Shown here: positions 42,443-51,716 of the stretch, piece after piece
Layout: every line of letters starts with the position of its first letter
Numbering within the stretch: the stretch's first letter is position 1
NCBI RefSeq assembly: GCF_017114825.1
Contig: NZ_JADEVO010000018.1
Span: forward strand, 1-64,000
Direction of reading: 5' to 3'
Source of the DNA: Pseudomonas gregormendelii
GTDB lineage: Bacteria > Pseudomonadota > Gammaproteobacteria > Pseudomonadales > Pseudomonadaceae
DNA: 64,000 nt
The notes under the pieces: model-generated
Databases searched by the model: none
Told to the model about the DNA's origin: nothing
The model's input: only the letters and a program-made list of their open reading frames with translations
Program-made: the position numbers and the translations under genes

Positions 42443-44635
42443 ATGACACCCTTGCCCGCACCGCTGCGCTGGCTGTACTCCCTCGAATGGCGCCGGGGCT
42501 TTTTTGACTGGGCGCGCAGCGATGGCGTGACCTGGGTCTACATCTTTAAAGTGCTGTTCGCCGCCTTCCTGACCCTGTGGCTGGCGATGCGCCTGGAACT
42601 GCCGCAGCCGCGCACGGCGATGATTACCGTGTTTATCGTCATGCAACCGCAGAGTGGTCAGGTGTTCGCCAAGAGCTTCTATCGCTTCCTCGGTACGCTG
42701 ACGGGTTCGGCGGTGATGGTCGCACTGATTGCCCTGTTCGGGCAGAACACCGAACTGTTCCTGGGTTCGCTGGCGATCTGGGTCGGCATCTGTTCGGCGG
42801 GGGCGGCGCGTTACCGCAATTTTCGCGCGTACGGGTTTGTGCTGGCCGGCTACACCGCCGCGATGGTCGGCCTGCCGGCGCTGGCCCATCCGGACGGCGC
42901 CTTCATGGCGGCCGTCTGGCGGGTGCTGGAAATCTCCCTGGGGATTCTCTGCGCCACCCTGGTCAGCGCCGCGATCTTGCCGCAAACCGCCAGTGCGGCA
43001 ATGCGCAATGCCTTGTATCAACGTTTTGGCGTGTTTGCCCTGTTCGTCACCGATGGCTTGCGCGGCCGCAGCCAGCGGGACGCGTTTGAAGCCAGCAACG
43101 TGCGGTTTATTGCTGAAGCGGTCGGCCTGGAAGGCCTGCGCAGTGTCACCGTATTCGAGGACCCGCACATGCGCCGGCGCAATGGCCGCCTCAATCGCCT
43201 GAACAGCGAGTTCATGGGCATCACCACCCGATTTAATGCCCTGCATCAGTTGCTGGAACGGCTGCGCAGCAGTGGCACCGATCACGTGGTGGCGGCCATC
43301 ACCCCGGGCCTGCAGGACCTGGCCGAACTGCTCGACAACTTCAGCGGTCGCGCCCTGACCAGCCCCGATGCCGCACGCCTGGCGTTGGCTTTGGCGACCT
43401 ACAAGGAGCATTTGCCAGCCCGGGTGCGCAGCTTGCGGGCAACATTCCAGGAGAGTGAACCGAGCGATTCCGAGCAGCTGGATTTTCATACCGCGTACGA
43501 GTTGCTGTATCGCTTCGTCGACGACCTGCACGGGTACGCCCAGACACACGCCTCGCTGGCCGAGCACCGCCATGCGCGGGAGCAGTGGGACGAGCCGTTC
43601 ACCCCGCAGACCAACTGGCTGGCGGCGGCCGCATCAGGCATTCGCGCGGCGTTTGTGCTGGTGGTGCTGGGCAGTTACTGGGTGGCCACGGCCTGGCCGA
43701 GCGGGGCGACCATGACCCTGATTGCCGCCGCGACCATTGGCCTGTCCGCTGCCACTGCGAACCCCAAGCGCATGGCGTTTCAAATGGCCTGCGGGACCCT
43801 CCTCGGCGCGCTGATCGGTTTCATCGAGATGTTTTTCATCTTCCCCTGGATCGACGGTTTCCCGTTGCTGTGCGTGATGCTCGCGCCAGTAATCGTGCTG
43901 GGCTCGTTCCTGTCGTCGCGGCCGCAATATGCCGGTGTGGGCCTGGGCCTGCTGATCTTCTTCAGCACTGGATCTGTCCCCGATAACCTCACGGTCTACA
44001 ACCCCTACACTTTCATCAACGACTACATCGCCATGGTGTTGGGCATGCTGGTGTGCGCGGCCGCCGGGGCGATCATTTTACCGCCCAACAGCCGCTGGCT
44101 GTGGCGCCGGCTGGAGCAGGACCTGCGCGGCCAGGTGGTGTTCGCCATCAGCGGCAAGCTCAAGGGCCTGGCCTCCAGTTTCGAAAGCCGCACCCGCGAC
44201 CTGCTGCACCAGGCCTACGGGCTCGCGGCGGGTCAGCCTCAGGTGCAACGAGACTTGTTGCGCTGGATGTTCGTGGTGCTGGAAGTCGGCCACGCGATCA
44301 TCGAGTTGCGCAAGGAGCAGGCGATCCTGCCGGTGCATCCGGCCTATGCCGAGTCCCAGCCGTGGCGCCAGGCGATTCGCGTGATGGGTCGCTCCCTGGT
44401 GCGCCTGTTCCTGCAGCCGAGCCAGAGCAATCTGGAGCGCGGCCTGATCGCCGTCGACCACGCCATCAGTCGCGTACAGGCCACCGACGAACCTTTCGCG
44501 CCGCACTTTGATACCTCGGCGCTACGTCGGGTCAAGAGCTACCTGCACTTCATCCGCACCTCGCTGCTGGACCCGCAATCGCCATTGGCCGCGTATGCCG
44601 CCACCCGGCCCCAAGGACTTGATCATGCCTCGTGA
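42443..44635 (+). CDS. FUSC-family inner-membrane efflux pump (AaeB-like)
   Basis: A 730-residue protein with two membrane bundles separated by a cytoplasmic alpha-helical domain. The first bundle (about 25-190) begins FKVLFAAFLTLWLAMRLELP and AMITVFIVMQPQSGQVFAKS. The second (about 400-550) has TLIAAATIGLSAATANPKRM. This is the layout of AaeB, which exports hydroxybenzoic acids and related aromatics. The ATG at 42443 follows GAGCAGGA. Coupled to the DUF1656 gene by an 11-bp overlap. Confidence 0.92.
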   Translation: MTPLPAPLRWLYSLEWRRGFFDWARSDGVTWVYIFKVLFAAFLTLWLAMRLELPQPRTAMITVFIVMQPQSGQVFAKSFYRFLGTLTGSAVMVALIALFGQNTELFLGSLAIWVGICSAGAARYRNFRAYGFVLAGYTAAMVGLPALAHPDGAFMAAVWRVLEISLGILCATLVSAAILPQTASAAMRNALYQRFGVFALFVTDGLRGRSQRDAFEASNVRFIAEAVGLEGLRSVTVFEDPHMRRRNGRLNRLNSEFMGITTRFNALHQLLERLRSSGTDHVVAAITPGLQDLAELLDNFSGRALTSPDAARLALALATYKEHLPARVRSLRATFQESEPSDSEQLDFHTAYELLYRFVDDLHGYAQTHASLAEHRHAREQWDEPFTPQTNWLAAAASGIRAAFVLVVLGSYWVATAWPSGATMTLIAAATIGLSAATANPKRMAFQMACGTLLGALIGFIEMFFIFPWIDGFPLLCVMLAPVIVLGSFLSSRPQYAGVGLGLLIFFSTGSVPDNLTVYNPYTFINDYIAMVLGMLVCAAAGAIILPPNSRWLWRRLEQDLRGQVVFAISGKLKGLASSFESRTRDLLHQAYGLAAGQPQVQRDLLRWMFVVLEVGHAIIELRKEQAILPVHPAYAESQPWRQAIRVMGRSLVRLFLQPSQSNLERGLIAVDHAISRVQATDEPFAPHFDTSALRRVKSYLHFIRTSLLDPQSPLAAYAATRPQGLDHAS

Positions 44636-44825
44636 AATTGCCTTCCACGGCGTGTACATGCCGACCATGACGCTGATGTTCTTCCTCACCGTCGCGTTGG
44701 CCTGGGCCCTGGACCGGTTCCTGTCCGGGTTCGACCTCTACCGTTTTTTCTGGCACCCGGCGTTGCTGCGCCTGAGCCTGTTTACCTGTCTGTTTGGCGC
44801 CTTGGCGCTGACTGTCTACCACTGA
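44625..44825 (+). CDS. DUF1656 small membrane protein (AaeX-like)
   Basis: A 66-residue protein with two membrane helices and the family start MPREIAFHGVYMPTM. It always accompanies FUSC/HlyD efflux genes and corresponds to AaeX. Overlaps the FUSC stop by 11 bp. The role is unknown. Confidence 0.92.
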   Translation: MPREIAFHGVYMPTMTLMFFLTVALAWALDRFLSGFDLYRFFWHPALLRLSLFTCLFGALALTVYH

Positions 44826-44849
44826 CTCTCTGCCTTAGAGAATGCCTTG

Positions 44850-45707
44850 ATGAAAAAGCTTTTCAGCCTGCTCGCCACGTTGCTGGTGCTGGCGCTTGCA
44901 ATATGGATCGGCCGGACCCTGTGGGTGCATTACATGGACACACCCTGGACGCGCGATGGCCGGGTGCGCGCGGACATCATCAACGTTGCCGCCGATGTCA
45001 CCGGGGAAGTGGTGGATGTGCCGGTGCGCGACAACCAGTTGGTTCGCAAAGGCGATCTGTTGATGCAGATCGATCCCGAGCACTACCGCATCGCGGTCAA
45101 ACAGGCCCAGGCGCTGGTGGCCTCACGCAAGTCGACCTGGGAAATGCGCAAGGTCAACGCCCATCGTCGCGCCGACATGGACGCGCTGGTGATCTCCAAA
45201 GAGAACCGCGACGACGCCAGCAACATCGCCGACTCGGCCCTGGCTGATTACCAGCACGCCCAGGCGCAACTGGAAGCGGCGCAACTGAATCTCAAGCGCA
45301 CCGAAGTACGTGCTGCAGTCGACGGTTATGTCACCAATCTCAACGTGCATCGTGGCGACTATGCGCGCATCGGCGAAGCAAAAATGGCCGTGGTGGATAT
45401 GAACTCGTTCTGGGTCTACGGCTTCTTCGAAGAAACCAAGCTGCCCCACGTAAGGGTGGGCGACAAGGCGGACATGCAGTTGATGAGCGGCGAAGTGCTC
45501 AAGGGACATGTCGAGAGTATTTCCCGCGGCATCTACGATCGGGACAACCCGCAGAGCCGCGAGCTGATCGCCGATGTGAACCCGACCTTCAACTGGGTAC
45601 GTCTGGCCCAGCGGGTGCCGGTACGGATTCACATCGACGAGGTACCGGAGGGGGTGCTGTTGGCGGCGGGGATTACCTGTACGGTGATCGTCAACAACGG
45701 ACTCTGA
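44850..45707 (+). CDS. HlyD-family membrane fusion protein (AaeA-like)
   Basis: A 285-residue periplasmic adaptor with one N-terminal membrane anchor (about 5-25). The lipoyl halves are ADVTGEVVDVPVRDNQLVRK and RTEVRAAVDGYVTNLNVHRG, and the DxxFWVYGFFEET motif follows. It links the FUSC pump to the outer-membrane duct. The ATG at 44850 is preferred to the TTG directly before it. Confidence 0.93.
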   Translation: MKKLFSLLATLLVLALAIWIGRTLWVHYMDTPWTRDGRVRADIINVAADVTGEVVDVPVRDNQLVRKGDLLMQIDPEHYRIAVKQAQALVASRKSTWEMRKVNAHRRADMDALVISKENRDDASNIADSALADYQHAQAQLEAAQLNLKRTEVRAAVDGYVTNLNVHRGDYARIGEAKMAVVDMNSFWVYGFFEETKLPHVRVGDKADMQLMSGEVLKGHVESISRGIYDRDNPQSRELIADVNPTFNWVRLAQRVPVRIHIDEVPEGVLLAAGITCTVIVNNGL

Positions 45708-45765
45708 AACGCTACGTATTGCCGGTAGAAACCTGATCATTGTGGGAGTTCGGTCGTTTATGAAA

Positions 45766-46164
45766 TCAGGCCGGGCAAAAGGTCTCATGCAAATGCCGCC
45801 AAACCACCTGCCCTGATTCCAGCTTTTCAAACACCACAGTCGAACGCCGATCCGTCTGCAGCCCTGTCGCATCGTTCTGCAGCTCGCGATAGCTCAGGGT
45901 CGCCCCGCGCTCATGCAGGTCAATCCCGTGCATCTCGCAAAGCTCAATGCGCAGCCCGATTCGGGCCCCGCCGGCCTTGCGGAACAACTCGCCCAACTGC
46001 TCGAAATCCATGAACCTGCCAGCCGGCGTGATCATCGAAAACTGCGGCGAAAAACGCATCAGCAGGTTTTCCACTACGGCAGGAGGCTGAGGGCCGGCAA
46101 ACCATTGTTCGATCTGGCGATGAGCTTCAATGACTTCATCAAAATACTCGCGGTAATCATTCAT
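45766..46164 (-). CDS. NTF2-like (DUF4440/SnoaL-type) protein
   Basis: A 132-residue protein with the NTF2-like cone fold pattern: an N-terminal helix FDEVIEAHRQIEQWFAG, then FSPQFSMITPAGRFMDFEQL, then WRHLHETFCPA. Such proteins bind or isomerise small molecules. It overlaps the upstream MFS gene by 4 bp, so the two are co-expressed. The function is unknown. Confidence 0.82.
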   Translation of the reverse strand: MNDYREYFDEVIEAHRQIEQWFAGPQPPAVVENLLMRFSPQFSMITPAGRFMDFEQLGELFRKAGGARIGLRIELCEMHGIDLHERGATLSYRELQNDATGLQTDRRSTVVFEKLESGQVVWRHLHETFCPA

Positions 46165-47381
46165 GCAGTTGTTTCCTTGAGGGTAGAGGGACGAGCCAGC
46201 GCTTGCACCTGCGCGGCATTAAATCTCAGCACGGCAATCAGGGGCAGCGATGTCAGGACGGCGGCGACCAGGAAACAGTGCTCAAAAGCCCGAAGTGAAT
46301 CTGCACCCAGGGCACCCAGCAACGCGCTCAACACCGCCGTGCCGAGGCAAAAGCTCAGCTGACGATTGATGTTCCACAAAGCGCTGGCATGGTTCATACG
46401 CTGTGGATGCACTTCGAGAAATGCCAGGGTCTGCGCGCTGCTGCTGCAAAAACTGCCGCCCAGGCCCATCAGGGCGTAGGCGGCGATCGGCAGCCAGACT
46501 TGCGATTGATCAATCAGCACCAGCGACGCGATGCCCAGGCTTTGCATGAGCATGCCGGCGATCAGCAACGGCCTTGGGCCAAAGCGATTGAACCCGCGTT
46601 TGCCCAGGACTATCGCCACCGCCGAGCCCAAGGCCCAGGGCAACATCAGGGCGCCGATTCGTGTGGTGGCGAAGCCAAGCAGGTGCAGGTACAGCACCGC
46701 GATCAGGCTGGTGCCGATGAATACGCCGGGCACGAACAGGTACACCCCCATGGCCAGTCGCAGCGACGGGCTCTTGAGCAACTGCAAATCCAGCAGGGGG
46801 CCGCGCTGCTGTTTGCCGTCGGGTACGCCATCTGCCTGTAGCCACAGCGCCGCCAGCAGCAGGGTCAACAGCGTCAGCGGCAGGTTGAGAAGGAACACCC
46901 AGCGCCAGGACAACGTCTCGACGATCCACCCGCCCGCTGCTGGGGACAGCGCCGGCACCAGCAGGGCTACGGACAATACCCAGGCGGTCAGGCGACTGCG
47001 CAAAGGCAAGGGGCAGTGCCGGAAGGCAATGGCCTGGCCGACAGGAATCAGCAAGCCACCGCCCAGGCCCTGGAGCAGGCGCCAGCCGATCAGTGCTTCT
47101 ATCGAATCCGCCCCAGCCACCAGTGACGAGGCGAGGCCGAACAACGCCAGCGAACCGAGAATCAGCCGTCGCTCGCCGACCTTTGCGGCGAGCCACACAC
47201 TCAACGGAATAATCAGTGTCAGGCCCAGCATGTAGGCGTTGCTGATCCACGCCAGTTCGCTGACAGACGCCTGCAGCTCCCGGGCGATGTCGGGGTAGGC
47301 GATACTGGCGCTGAACATGTTCAGCAGGTCGAGTGCAAAGCCCAACAAATACACCAATGCAACTTTCGAGCGATAAGCCAT
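46161..47381 (-). CDS. MFS exporter
   Basis: A 406-residue inner-membrane transporter with twelve predicted segments. It shows LAAKVGERRLILGSLALFGL (the loop 2-3 motif), GWRLLQGLGGGLLIPVGQA and a drug-exporter-like motif VPALSPAAGGWIVETLSWRW. It probably exports a small toxic compound. It is divergent from a LysR gene across a perfect palindrome at 47456-47476 that may be its operator. Confidence 0.9.
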   Translation of the reverse strand: MAYRSKVALVYLLGFALDLLNMFSASIAYPDIARELQASVSELAWISNAYMLGLTLIIPLSVWLAAKVGERRLILGSLALFGLASSLVAGADSIEALIGWRLLQGLGGGLLIPVGQAIAFRHCPLPLRSRLTAWVLSVALLVPALSPAAGGWIVETLSWRWVFLLNLPLTLLTLLLAALWLQADGVPDGKQQRGPLLDLQLLKSPSLRLAMGVYLFVPGVFIGTSLIAVLYLHLLGFATTRIGALMLPWALGSAVAIVLGKRGFNRFGPRPLLIAGMLMQSLGIASLVLIDQSQVWLPIAAYALMGLGGSFCSSSAQTLAFLEVHPQRMNHASALWNINRQLSFCLGTAVLSALLGALGADSLRAFEHCFLVAAVLTSLPLIAVLRFNAAQVQALARPSTLKETTA

Positions 47382-47455
47382 GGCGACTTCCCTGTAGTGA
47401 GACGTGCAGGGTAAGGCGGCTAAAGCCCTAGGGAAACGCGGTTTTGACTGCTAGT

Positions 47456-47476
47456 TTGTCAAAATTATTTTGACAA
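47456..47476. promoter_or_regulatory. perfect palindrome in MFS-LysR promoter region
   Basis: TTGTCAAAAT (47456-47465) and ATTTTGACAA (47467-47476) flank one central T. It lies 16 bp before the LysR start and 75 bp before the MFS start, in the 110-bp divergent region. It is a good candidate operator for the LysR protein; a TGACAAG half-repeat follows at 47485. Confidence 0.72.
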
Positions 47477-47491
47477 GAAGCACTGACAAGC

Positions 47492-48373
47492 ATGGTTAGC
47501 CTGGACCGTTTTGATACCTTCAAGGCGGTGGTCGAAGCCGGATCATTGACCGCCGCAGCGAATCTGCTGGGGCAGACCCGTGCAGTGGTCAGCTTCAATC
47601 TCAAGCGTCTGGAGGCCGAGCTTGGGGTCACGCTGCTGACCCGCAGCACGCGCAAGCTCGCCCTGACCGACGCCGGAGAGCGTTTTTACCAACGCTGCGT
47701 GCGCACCCTGGATGAGGCGCGCATGGCGGTCGAGGATGCGCGCTCCGAGCACACGCAGCTGCGCGGCACCTTGCGACTTACCACCACGGTGGAGTTTGCA
47801 CTGGCGCAAGTGGTGCCAGCGTTGAAGGTGTTTCGCGCGCAGCATCCACAGTTGAACGTGCACCTGTCGACGTCCTCGACCCACGCCGACCTGATCTCCG
47901 AGCGCTTCGACCTGGCGATCCGGCTGGGGCGCATGCACGACTCCAATCTGCGCGCGGTGCAGTTGTCCACCTTCGAGATTTTTGCGGTGGCTTCACCGGC
48001 CCTGATCGACGCCTTCGACCCAGCATTGACCCTGGCCGCGCTGGCGCATTGGCCGGCGCTGGGGCATGGGCGGGTAGGGGAGCTGGCGGTGAAGGACCCT
48101 GAGGGAGTCGAGCACCTGTATCAGCCAGCGCCGGGGAAGACGACGATCGTCGCCGACAACTCGATCACCCTGCGGGCGTTGGCGATGAGCGGGCAGGGCG
48201 TGGCGATTTTGCCGCAGTGGCTGGTTGAGGAGGATTTGCAGGCGGGACGATTAGTGCGCTTGCTGGCGGATCATGCCTTCAGCCAGCAGGGGGTGTATGC
48301 GCTGTATCCGGATACGCGGCATCTGCCGCTGAAGGTGCGGGCGTTTATTGATTTCATGAAGGAGTGGCGGTGA
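47492..48373 (+). CDS. LysR-family regulator
   Basis: A 293-residue regulator with winged helix FDTFKAVVEAGSLTAAANLL and AVVSFNLKRLEAELGVTLLT. The effector domain includes LTTTVEFALAQVVPALKVFR and SERFDLAIRLGRMHDSNLRA. The divergent MFS gene is the likely target. Confidence 0.92.
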   Translation: MVSLDRFDTFKAVVEAGSLTAAANLLGQTRAVVSFNLKRLEAELGVTLLTRSTRKLALTDAGERFYQRCVRTLDEARMAVEDARSEHTQLRGTLRLTTTVEFALAQVVPALKVFRAQHPQLNVHLSTSSTHADLISERFDLAIRLGRMHDSNLRAVQLSTFEIFAVASPALIDAFDPALTLAALAHWPALGHGRVGELAVKDPEGVEHLYQPAPGKTTIVADNSITLRALAMSGQGVAILPQWLVEEDLQAGRLVRLLADHAFSQQGVYALYPDTRHLPLKVRAFIDFMKEWR

Positions 48374-48401
48374 GGTCGCGGATCGTGAAGGGTGCCGAAC
48401 T

Positions 48402-48495
48402 GTAGGAGCTGCCGAAGGCTGCGATCTTTTGCTCTTCGGCGACTGTTGTGCCGCCAAGGCAAGATCAAAAGATCGCAGCCTTCGGCAGCTCCTAC
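48402..48495. repeat. REP2-type inverted repeat
   Basis: 29-bp complementary arms (48402-48430 and 48467-48495) beginning GTAGGAGCTGCCGAAGGCTG surround a 36-base loop. Lies between convergent LysR and SDR genes. Confidence 0.9.
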
Positions 48496-48499
48496 GGTA

Positions 48500-48556
48500 C
48501 GAGGCAGGTCGATTCGGTATCAGATACGGTGCGAGGCAGGTCGACTCGGTATCAGA
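48500..48556. repeat. 32-bp direct repeat, 1.8 copies
   Basis: CGAGGCAGGTCGATTCGGTA at 48500 recurs at 48532 with one change in 25 bases. The second copy overlaps the stop codon of the SDR gene. Confidence 0.85.
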
Positions 48557-49376
48557 GCTGCCCACGCAACCCGAACCGCTTCATCAACCCCGACTCCAGC
48601 AATCCCTTGGGCAACAACCCCGCCAGCAACGGCAACGCCCGGCTGCCATTGCCCAACCGCAGCAGTCGCGGTGGTTTGTTTTGTTGCACAGCCTTGAGCA
48701 ACCCCGCCGCAAATTCAGTGGCCGAAGTCGGGTTGTCTTGCGAGGCCTTGGCCCGCGCACGAATGCCTTCACGCAGCGGCCACCACGGTGATTGCTCTGT
48801 GATCAATTGTTCGGCTTCATGGCCGGCATTCTTCGCGAAGCTGGACTCGATGGCGCCCGGCTGAACTTCCATGACGCGGATACCAAACGGCGCCAGTTCC
48901 ATGCGCAGCGCATCGCTCAAGGCATGTACCGCGGCCTTCGACGCACAGTAGGCGCCGGCGAATGGTGTCACCAGCACCCCGGATACGCTGCCGATATTCA
49001 CCACCAGGCCTTTGGTGCGACGCAGCACCGGAAACATTGCGCGGGTGACACCGACAATCGCGAACACATTGGTTTCGAACTGGCGCTGCATCGCCGCCAC
49101 ACCGCCATCGAGCAGCGGCCCCATGGCGCCATACCCGGCGTTGTTGATCAGCACATCGAGGCCGCCGCGCTCCTGGTTGATCCGTGCACTCAATACCTCC
49201 AGCGCCGCAGCGTCGTTGACGTCCAGCTGCACGGCGGTAAAGCCGGCAGCGCTCAACGCGGCCACGTCTTCGGGTTTGCGGGCACTGGCCCAGACTTCGT
49301 AACCGGCCGCCTTGAAGGCGTCGGCCAGGGCGCGGCCAATGCCGCTGGAACAACCGGTAATCAACGCAATCGGCAT
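48552..49376 (-). CDS. short-chain dehydrogenase
   Basis: A 274-residue SDR oxidoreductase. It has the cofactor motif TGCSSGIGRALADAFKAAGY, NNAGYGAMGPLLDGG, the catalytic GSVSGVLVTPFAGAYCASK and VMEVQPGAIESSF. It belongs to the classical branch that acts on steroids, retinoids or fatty aldehydes; the substrate is not predictable. It follows the small membrane protein gene by 33 bp and may be co-transcribed. Confidence 0.9.
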   Translation of the reverse strand: MPIALITGCSSGIGRALADAFKAAGYEVWASARKPEDVAALSAAGFTAVQLDVNDAAALEVLSARINQERGGLDVLINNAGYGAMGPLLDGGVAAMQRQFETNVFAIVGVTRAMFPVLRRTKGLVVNIGSVSGVLVTPFAGAYCASKAAVHALSDALRMELAPFGIRVMEVQPGAIESSFAKNAGHEAEQLITEQSPWWPLREGIRARAKASQDNPTSATEFAAGLLKAVQQNKPPRLLRLGNGSRALPLLAGLLPKGLLESGLMKRFGLRGQL

Positions 49377-49409
49377 GGCGCAGTCCTTGTGCAGGAGAAA
49401 ATGGAGAGG

Positions 49410-49874
49410 TCAGTCGGAGAAACTGCCTTGCAGACGCTCGGCGCGAAACTCGAGGGTTTCCGGGCGATAACCGGGACGCAACGGCGGCATGGGCAAACAG
49501 TCTTCCCAGTTGCCACCGGCCTGCAGTTCGCCAGGGCCACGGTAGCGCGGTGCGGTGTATTGGTTGTCGGCGAGGTTGACCGTATCGCCCGGCGCATAGG
49601 CGCCGACGCGCCAGCGCAGTTCGGTCAGCGGCACGTCGTTGGCGTTGTTCATGGTCAGGTGCAACGGCCGGTCTGCGGGGCAGCTCTTTGGTGCATAGCT
49701 GATACGTAGCTCGAGGCGTTCGAGTTGCTTGAGCTCGCGATGATCCATCCAGATGACCCAGGTGGCCACGAGGCCCAGCCCAACGGCGGCCGCCAGGGAC
49801 ACCGGCAAGGCTTTGGCGGGGTAGCGCAGGAGCAGGACCAGCCAGGTAATGACCAGCAGGACGCCGATAAACAT
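49410..49874 (-). CDS. small membrane protein of unknown function
   Basis: A 154-residue protein with two N-terminal membrane segments (about 2-17 and 23-42) and a periplasmic or cytoplasmic beta-rich domain from about 50. It has paired cysteines in SYAPKSCPADRPLHL and GNWEDCLPMPPL. Similar proteins in P. fluorescens are called multidrug transporters without evidence. Its role is unknown. Confidence 0.75.
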   Translation of the reverse strand: MFIGVLLVITWLVLLLRYPAKALPVSLAAAVGLGLVATWVIWMDHRELKQLERLELRISYAPKSCPADRPLHLTMNNANDVPLTELRWRVGAYAPGDTVNLADNQYTAPRYRGPGELQAGGNWEDCLPMPPLRPGYRPETLEFRAERLQGSFSD

Positions 49875-49948
49875 GACGCGAAACCTCAGGGTTAGAGGAC
49901 GTCATCCTACCTAAGCGCAGGGGAGGTTGGCGATGGGCAGTGCCAAAG

Positions 49949-50027
49949 TCAAAAGATCGCAGCCTTCGGCAGCTCCTATATGGCGGCGCGCACCCTGTAG
50001 GAGCTGCCGAAGGCTGCGATCTTTTGA
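49949..50027. repeat. REP2-type inverted repeat
   Basis: Perfect 29-bp arms (49949-49977 and 49999-50027) contain the AAAAGATCGCAGCCTTCGGC core. This copy has its arms arranged in the opposite order to 48402-48495. Confidence 0.9.
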
Positions 50028-50041
50028 TCTTGATGGATTAC

Positions 50042-50105
50042 AAAAAAGCCCCCGACCAACCCGCTGCGGATGGGGATTCGTAGCGGTCTGGGCGGGGGCT
50101 TCCTG
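50042..50105 (-). terminator. terminator of the alginate operon
   Basis: AGCCCCCG (50047-50054) pairs with CGGGGGCT (50093-50100). On the minus strand the stem is followed by five T. It starts 19 bp after the algA stop codon. Confidence 0.88.
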
Positions 50106-50118
50106 TTTTGCTGAACGC

Positions 50119-51570
50119 TTACTGCGCGATGGTTTTCACCGACACGCCACGCTCGATCGGGGTGGAGCGACCGTAGATATCTTCAAACCGCTCGATATCG
50201 TCTTCGCCCAGGTAGCTGCCCGATTGCACTTCGATGATCTCGAGTGGAATCTTGCCCGGGTTGCGCAAGCGGTGAACCGAAGCGATCGGAATGTAGGTCG
50301 ACTGGTTCTCGCACAGCAGGAACACGTTGTCGTCGCAGGTCACTTCCGCCGTGCCGCTGACCACAATCCAGTGTTCGGCGCGGTGGTGGTGCATCTGCAG
50401 CGACAGGCACGCGCCCGGCTTGACCGAGATGTGCTTGACCTGGAAGCGTCCACCCATGTCCACCGAGTCGTAGGAACCCCACGGGCGATAGACCTCGCAG
50501 TGGTTCTGCGTTTCGCTGCGACCCTGCTCGTTGAGGGTATTGACCATCTGTTTCACGCCCTGGACCGAGTCCTTGTGCGCGATCATCATGGCGTCCTTGG
50601 TTTCGACCACCACGATGTTTTCCAGGCCGATCACCGACACCAGTTTGCCGTTGCCGTGGATCATGCAGTTCTTGCTGTCCTGGATCACCACGTCGCCTTT
50701 GGTGACGTTGCCGTTGGCGTCCTTCTCGTTGACCTCCCACAGCGACGACCAGCAGCCGACGTCGCTCCAGCCGGCCGTGAGTGGCACGACGCAGGCGCGT
50801 TGGGTTTTTTCCATCACCGAGTAATCGATGGAATTGTCCGGGCAGCAGGCGAAGGTGGCTTCGTCGAAGGTGATGGTGTCCGCGTCCTGTTCGCTGCGCT
50901 CAAGGGTCAGCAGGCAGGTGTCGTAGATGTCCGGATCGTGCTTCTTCAGCTCTTCGAGGAAACGGCTGGCGCGGAACAGGAACATGCCGCTGTTCCAGAA
51001 ATAACCGCCGGACTGGACAAACTCGGTGGCGCGTTTCACGTCCGGTTTCTCGACGAATTGCGAGACGCGGCTGACGCCTTCGGGCAGCAGCGAATCATTG
51101 GTCGACTTGATGTAGCCGTAGCCGGTTTCCGGTTTGGTGGCCGGCACGCCGAACAGCACCATTTCGCCGTTTTCCGCAGCGACTGTCGCCAGGGCGAGGG
51201 CTCGCTGCAGGGCTTTCTGGTCTTCGAGCACGTGGTCGGCCGGCAGCACCAGCATCAACTCATCGCGACCCTCGTTGATCAGCATCATCGCGGTCAAGGC
51301 TACCGCAGGCGCGGTGTTGCGACCGAACGGCTCCATGAGGATGCGCTGGGTCTCCAGCTTGCGGGCACTGAGCTGTTCGTTGACGATGAAGCGGTGGTCC
51401 TTGTTGCAGACCACGATCGGGGTGTCCATGCCATCGAACACCAGGCGTTCCAGGGTTTGCTGGAACAGCGTGTGCTCGCCGGTCAGGGCAAGGAACTGCT
51501 TGGGGAATTGCTTACGCGAAAGCGGCCAAAGACGTGAGCCGCTACCACCTGACAAGATCACCGGAATCAT
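50119..51570 (-). CDS. algA: mannose-6-phosphate isomerase / GDP-mannose pyrophosphorylase
   Basis: A 483-residue bifunctional enzyme that makes mannose-6-phosphate from fructose-6-phosphate and GDP-mannose from mannose-1-phosphate, for alginate. The pyrophosphorylase half starts LSGGSGSRLWPLSRKQFPKQ and has FVEKPD. The isomerase half has the zinc motif QMHHHRAEHWIVVSGTAEV. It is the last gene of the alginate operon, 146 bp behind algF, so it may also have its own promoter. A terminator follows. Confidence 0.97.
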   Translation of the reverse strand: MIPVILSGGSGSRLWPLSRKQFPKQFLALTGEHTLFQQTLERLVFDGMDTPIVVCNKDHRFIVNEQLSARKLETQRILMEPFGRNTAPAVALTAMMLINEGRDELMLVLPADHVLEDQKALQRALALATVAAENGEMVLFGVPATKPETGYGYIKSTNDSLLPEGVSRVSQFVEKPDVKRATEFVQSGGYFWNSGMFLFRASRFLEELKKHDPDIYDTCLLTLERSEQDADTITFDEATFACCPDNSIDYSVMEKTQRACVVPLTAGWSDVGCWSSLWEVNEKDANGNVTKGDVVIQDSKNCMIHGNGKLVSVIGLENIVVVETKDAMMIAHKDSVQGVKQMVNTLNEQGRSETQNHCEVYRPWGSYDSVDMGGRFQVKHISVKPGACLSLQMHHHRAEHWIVVSGTAEVTCDDNVFLLCENQSTYIPIASVHRLRNPGKIPLEIIEVQSGSYLGEDDIERFEDIYGRSTPIERGVSVKTIAQ

Positions 51571-51716
51571 GTTGTTACTCCTTGAAAATCGTTTGGTTAG
51601 AGCTACGAACGCTGTGTCGTTTCACTCTTGTTTTTGTTCCGTGTCAGAAGGTCGACGCAGCTCCTACAGGGGCCCGTTTCAAGGCCCCGGTGGGTGTCAG
51701 CCTTCCGAAAAAATGA

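Noticed and set aside
49927..51537. 536-codon plus-strand frame opposite algA
   Set aside because: Antisense shadow; no motif, and algA is complete on the other strand.
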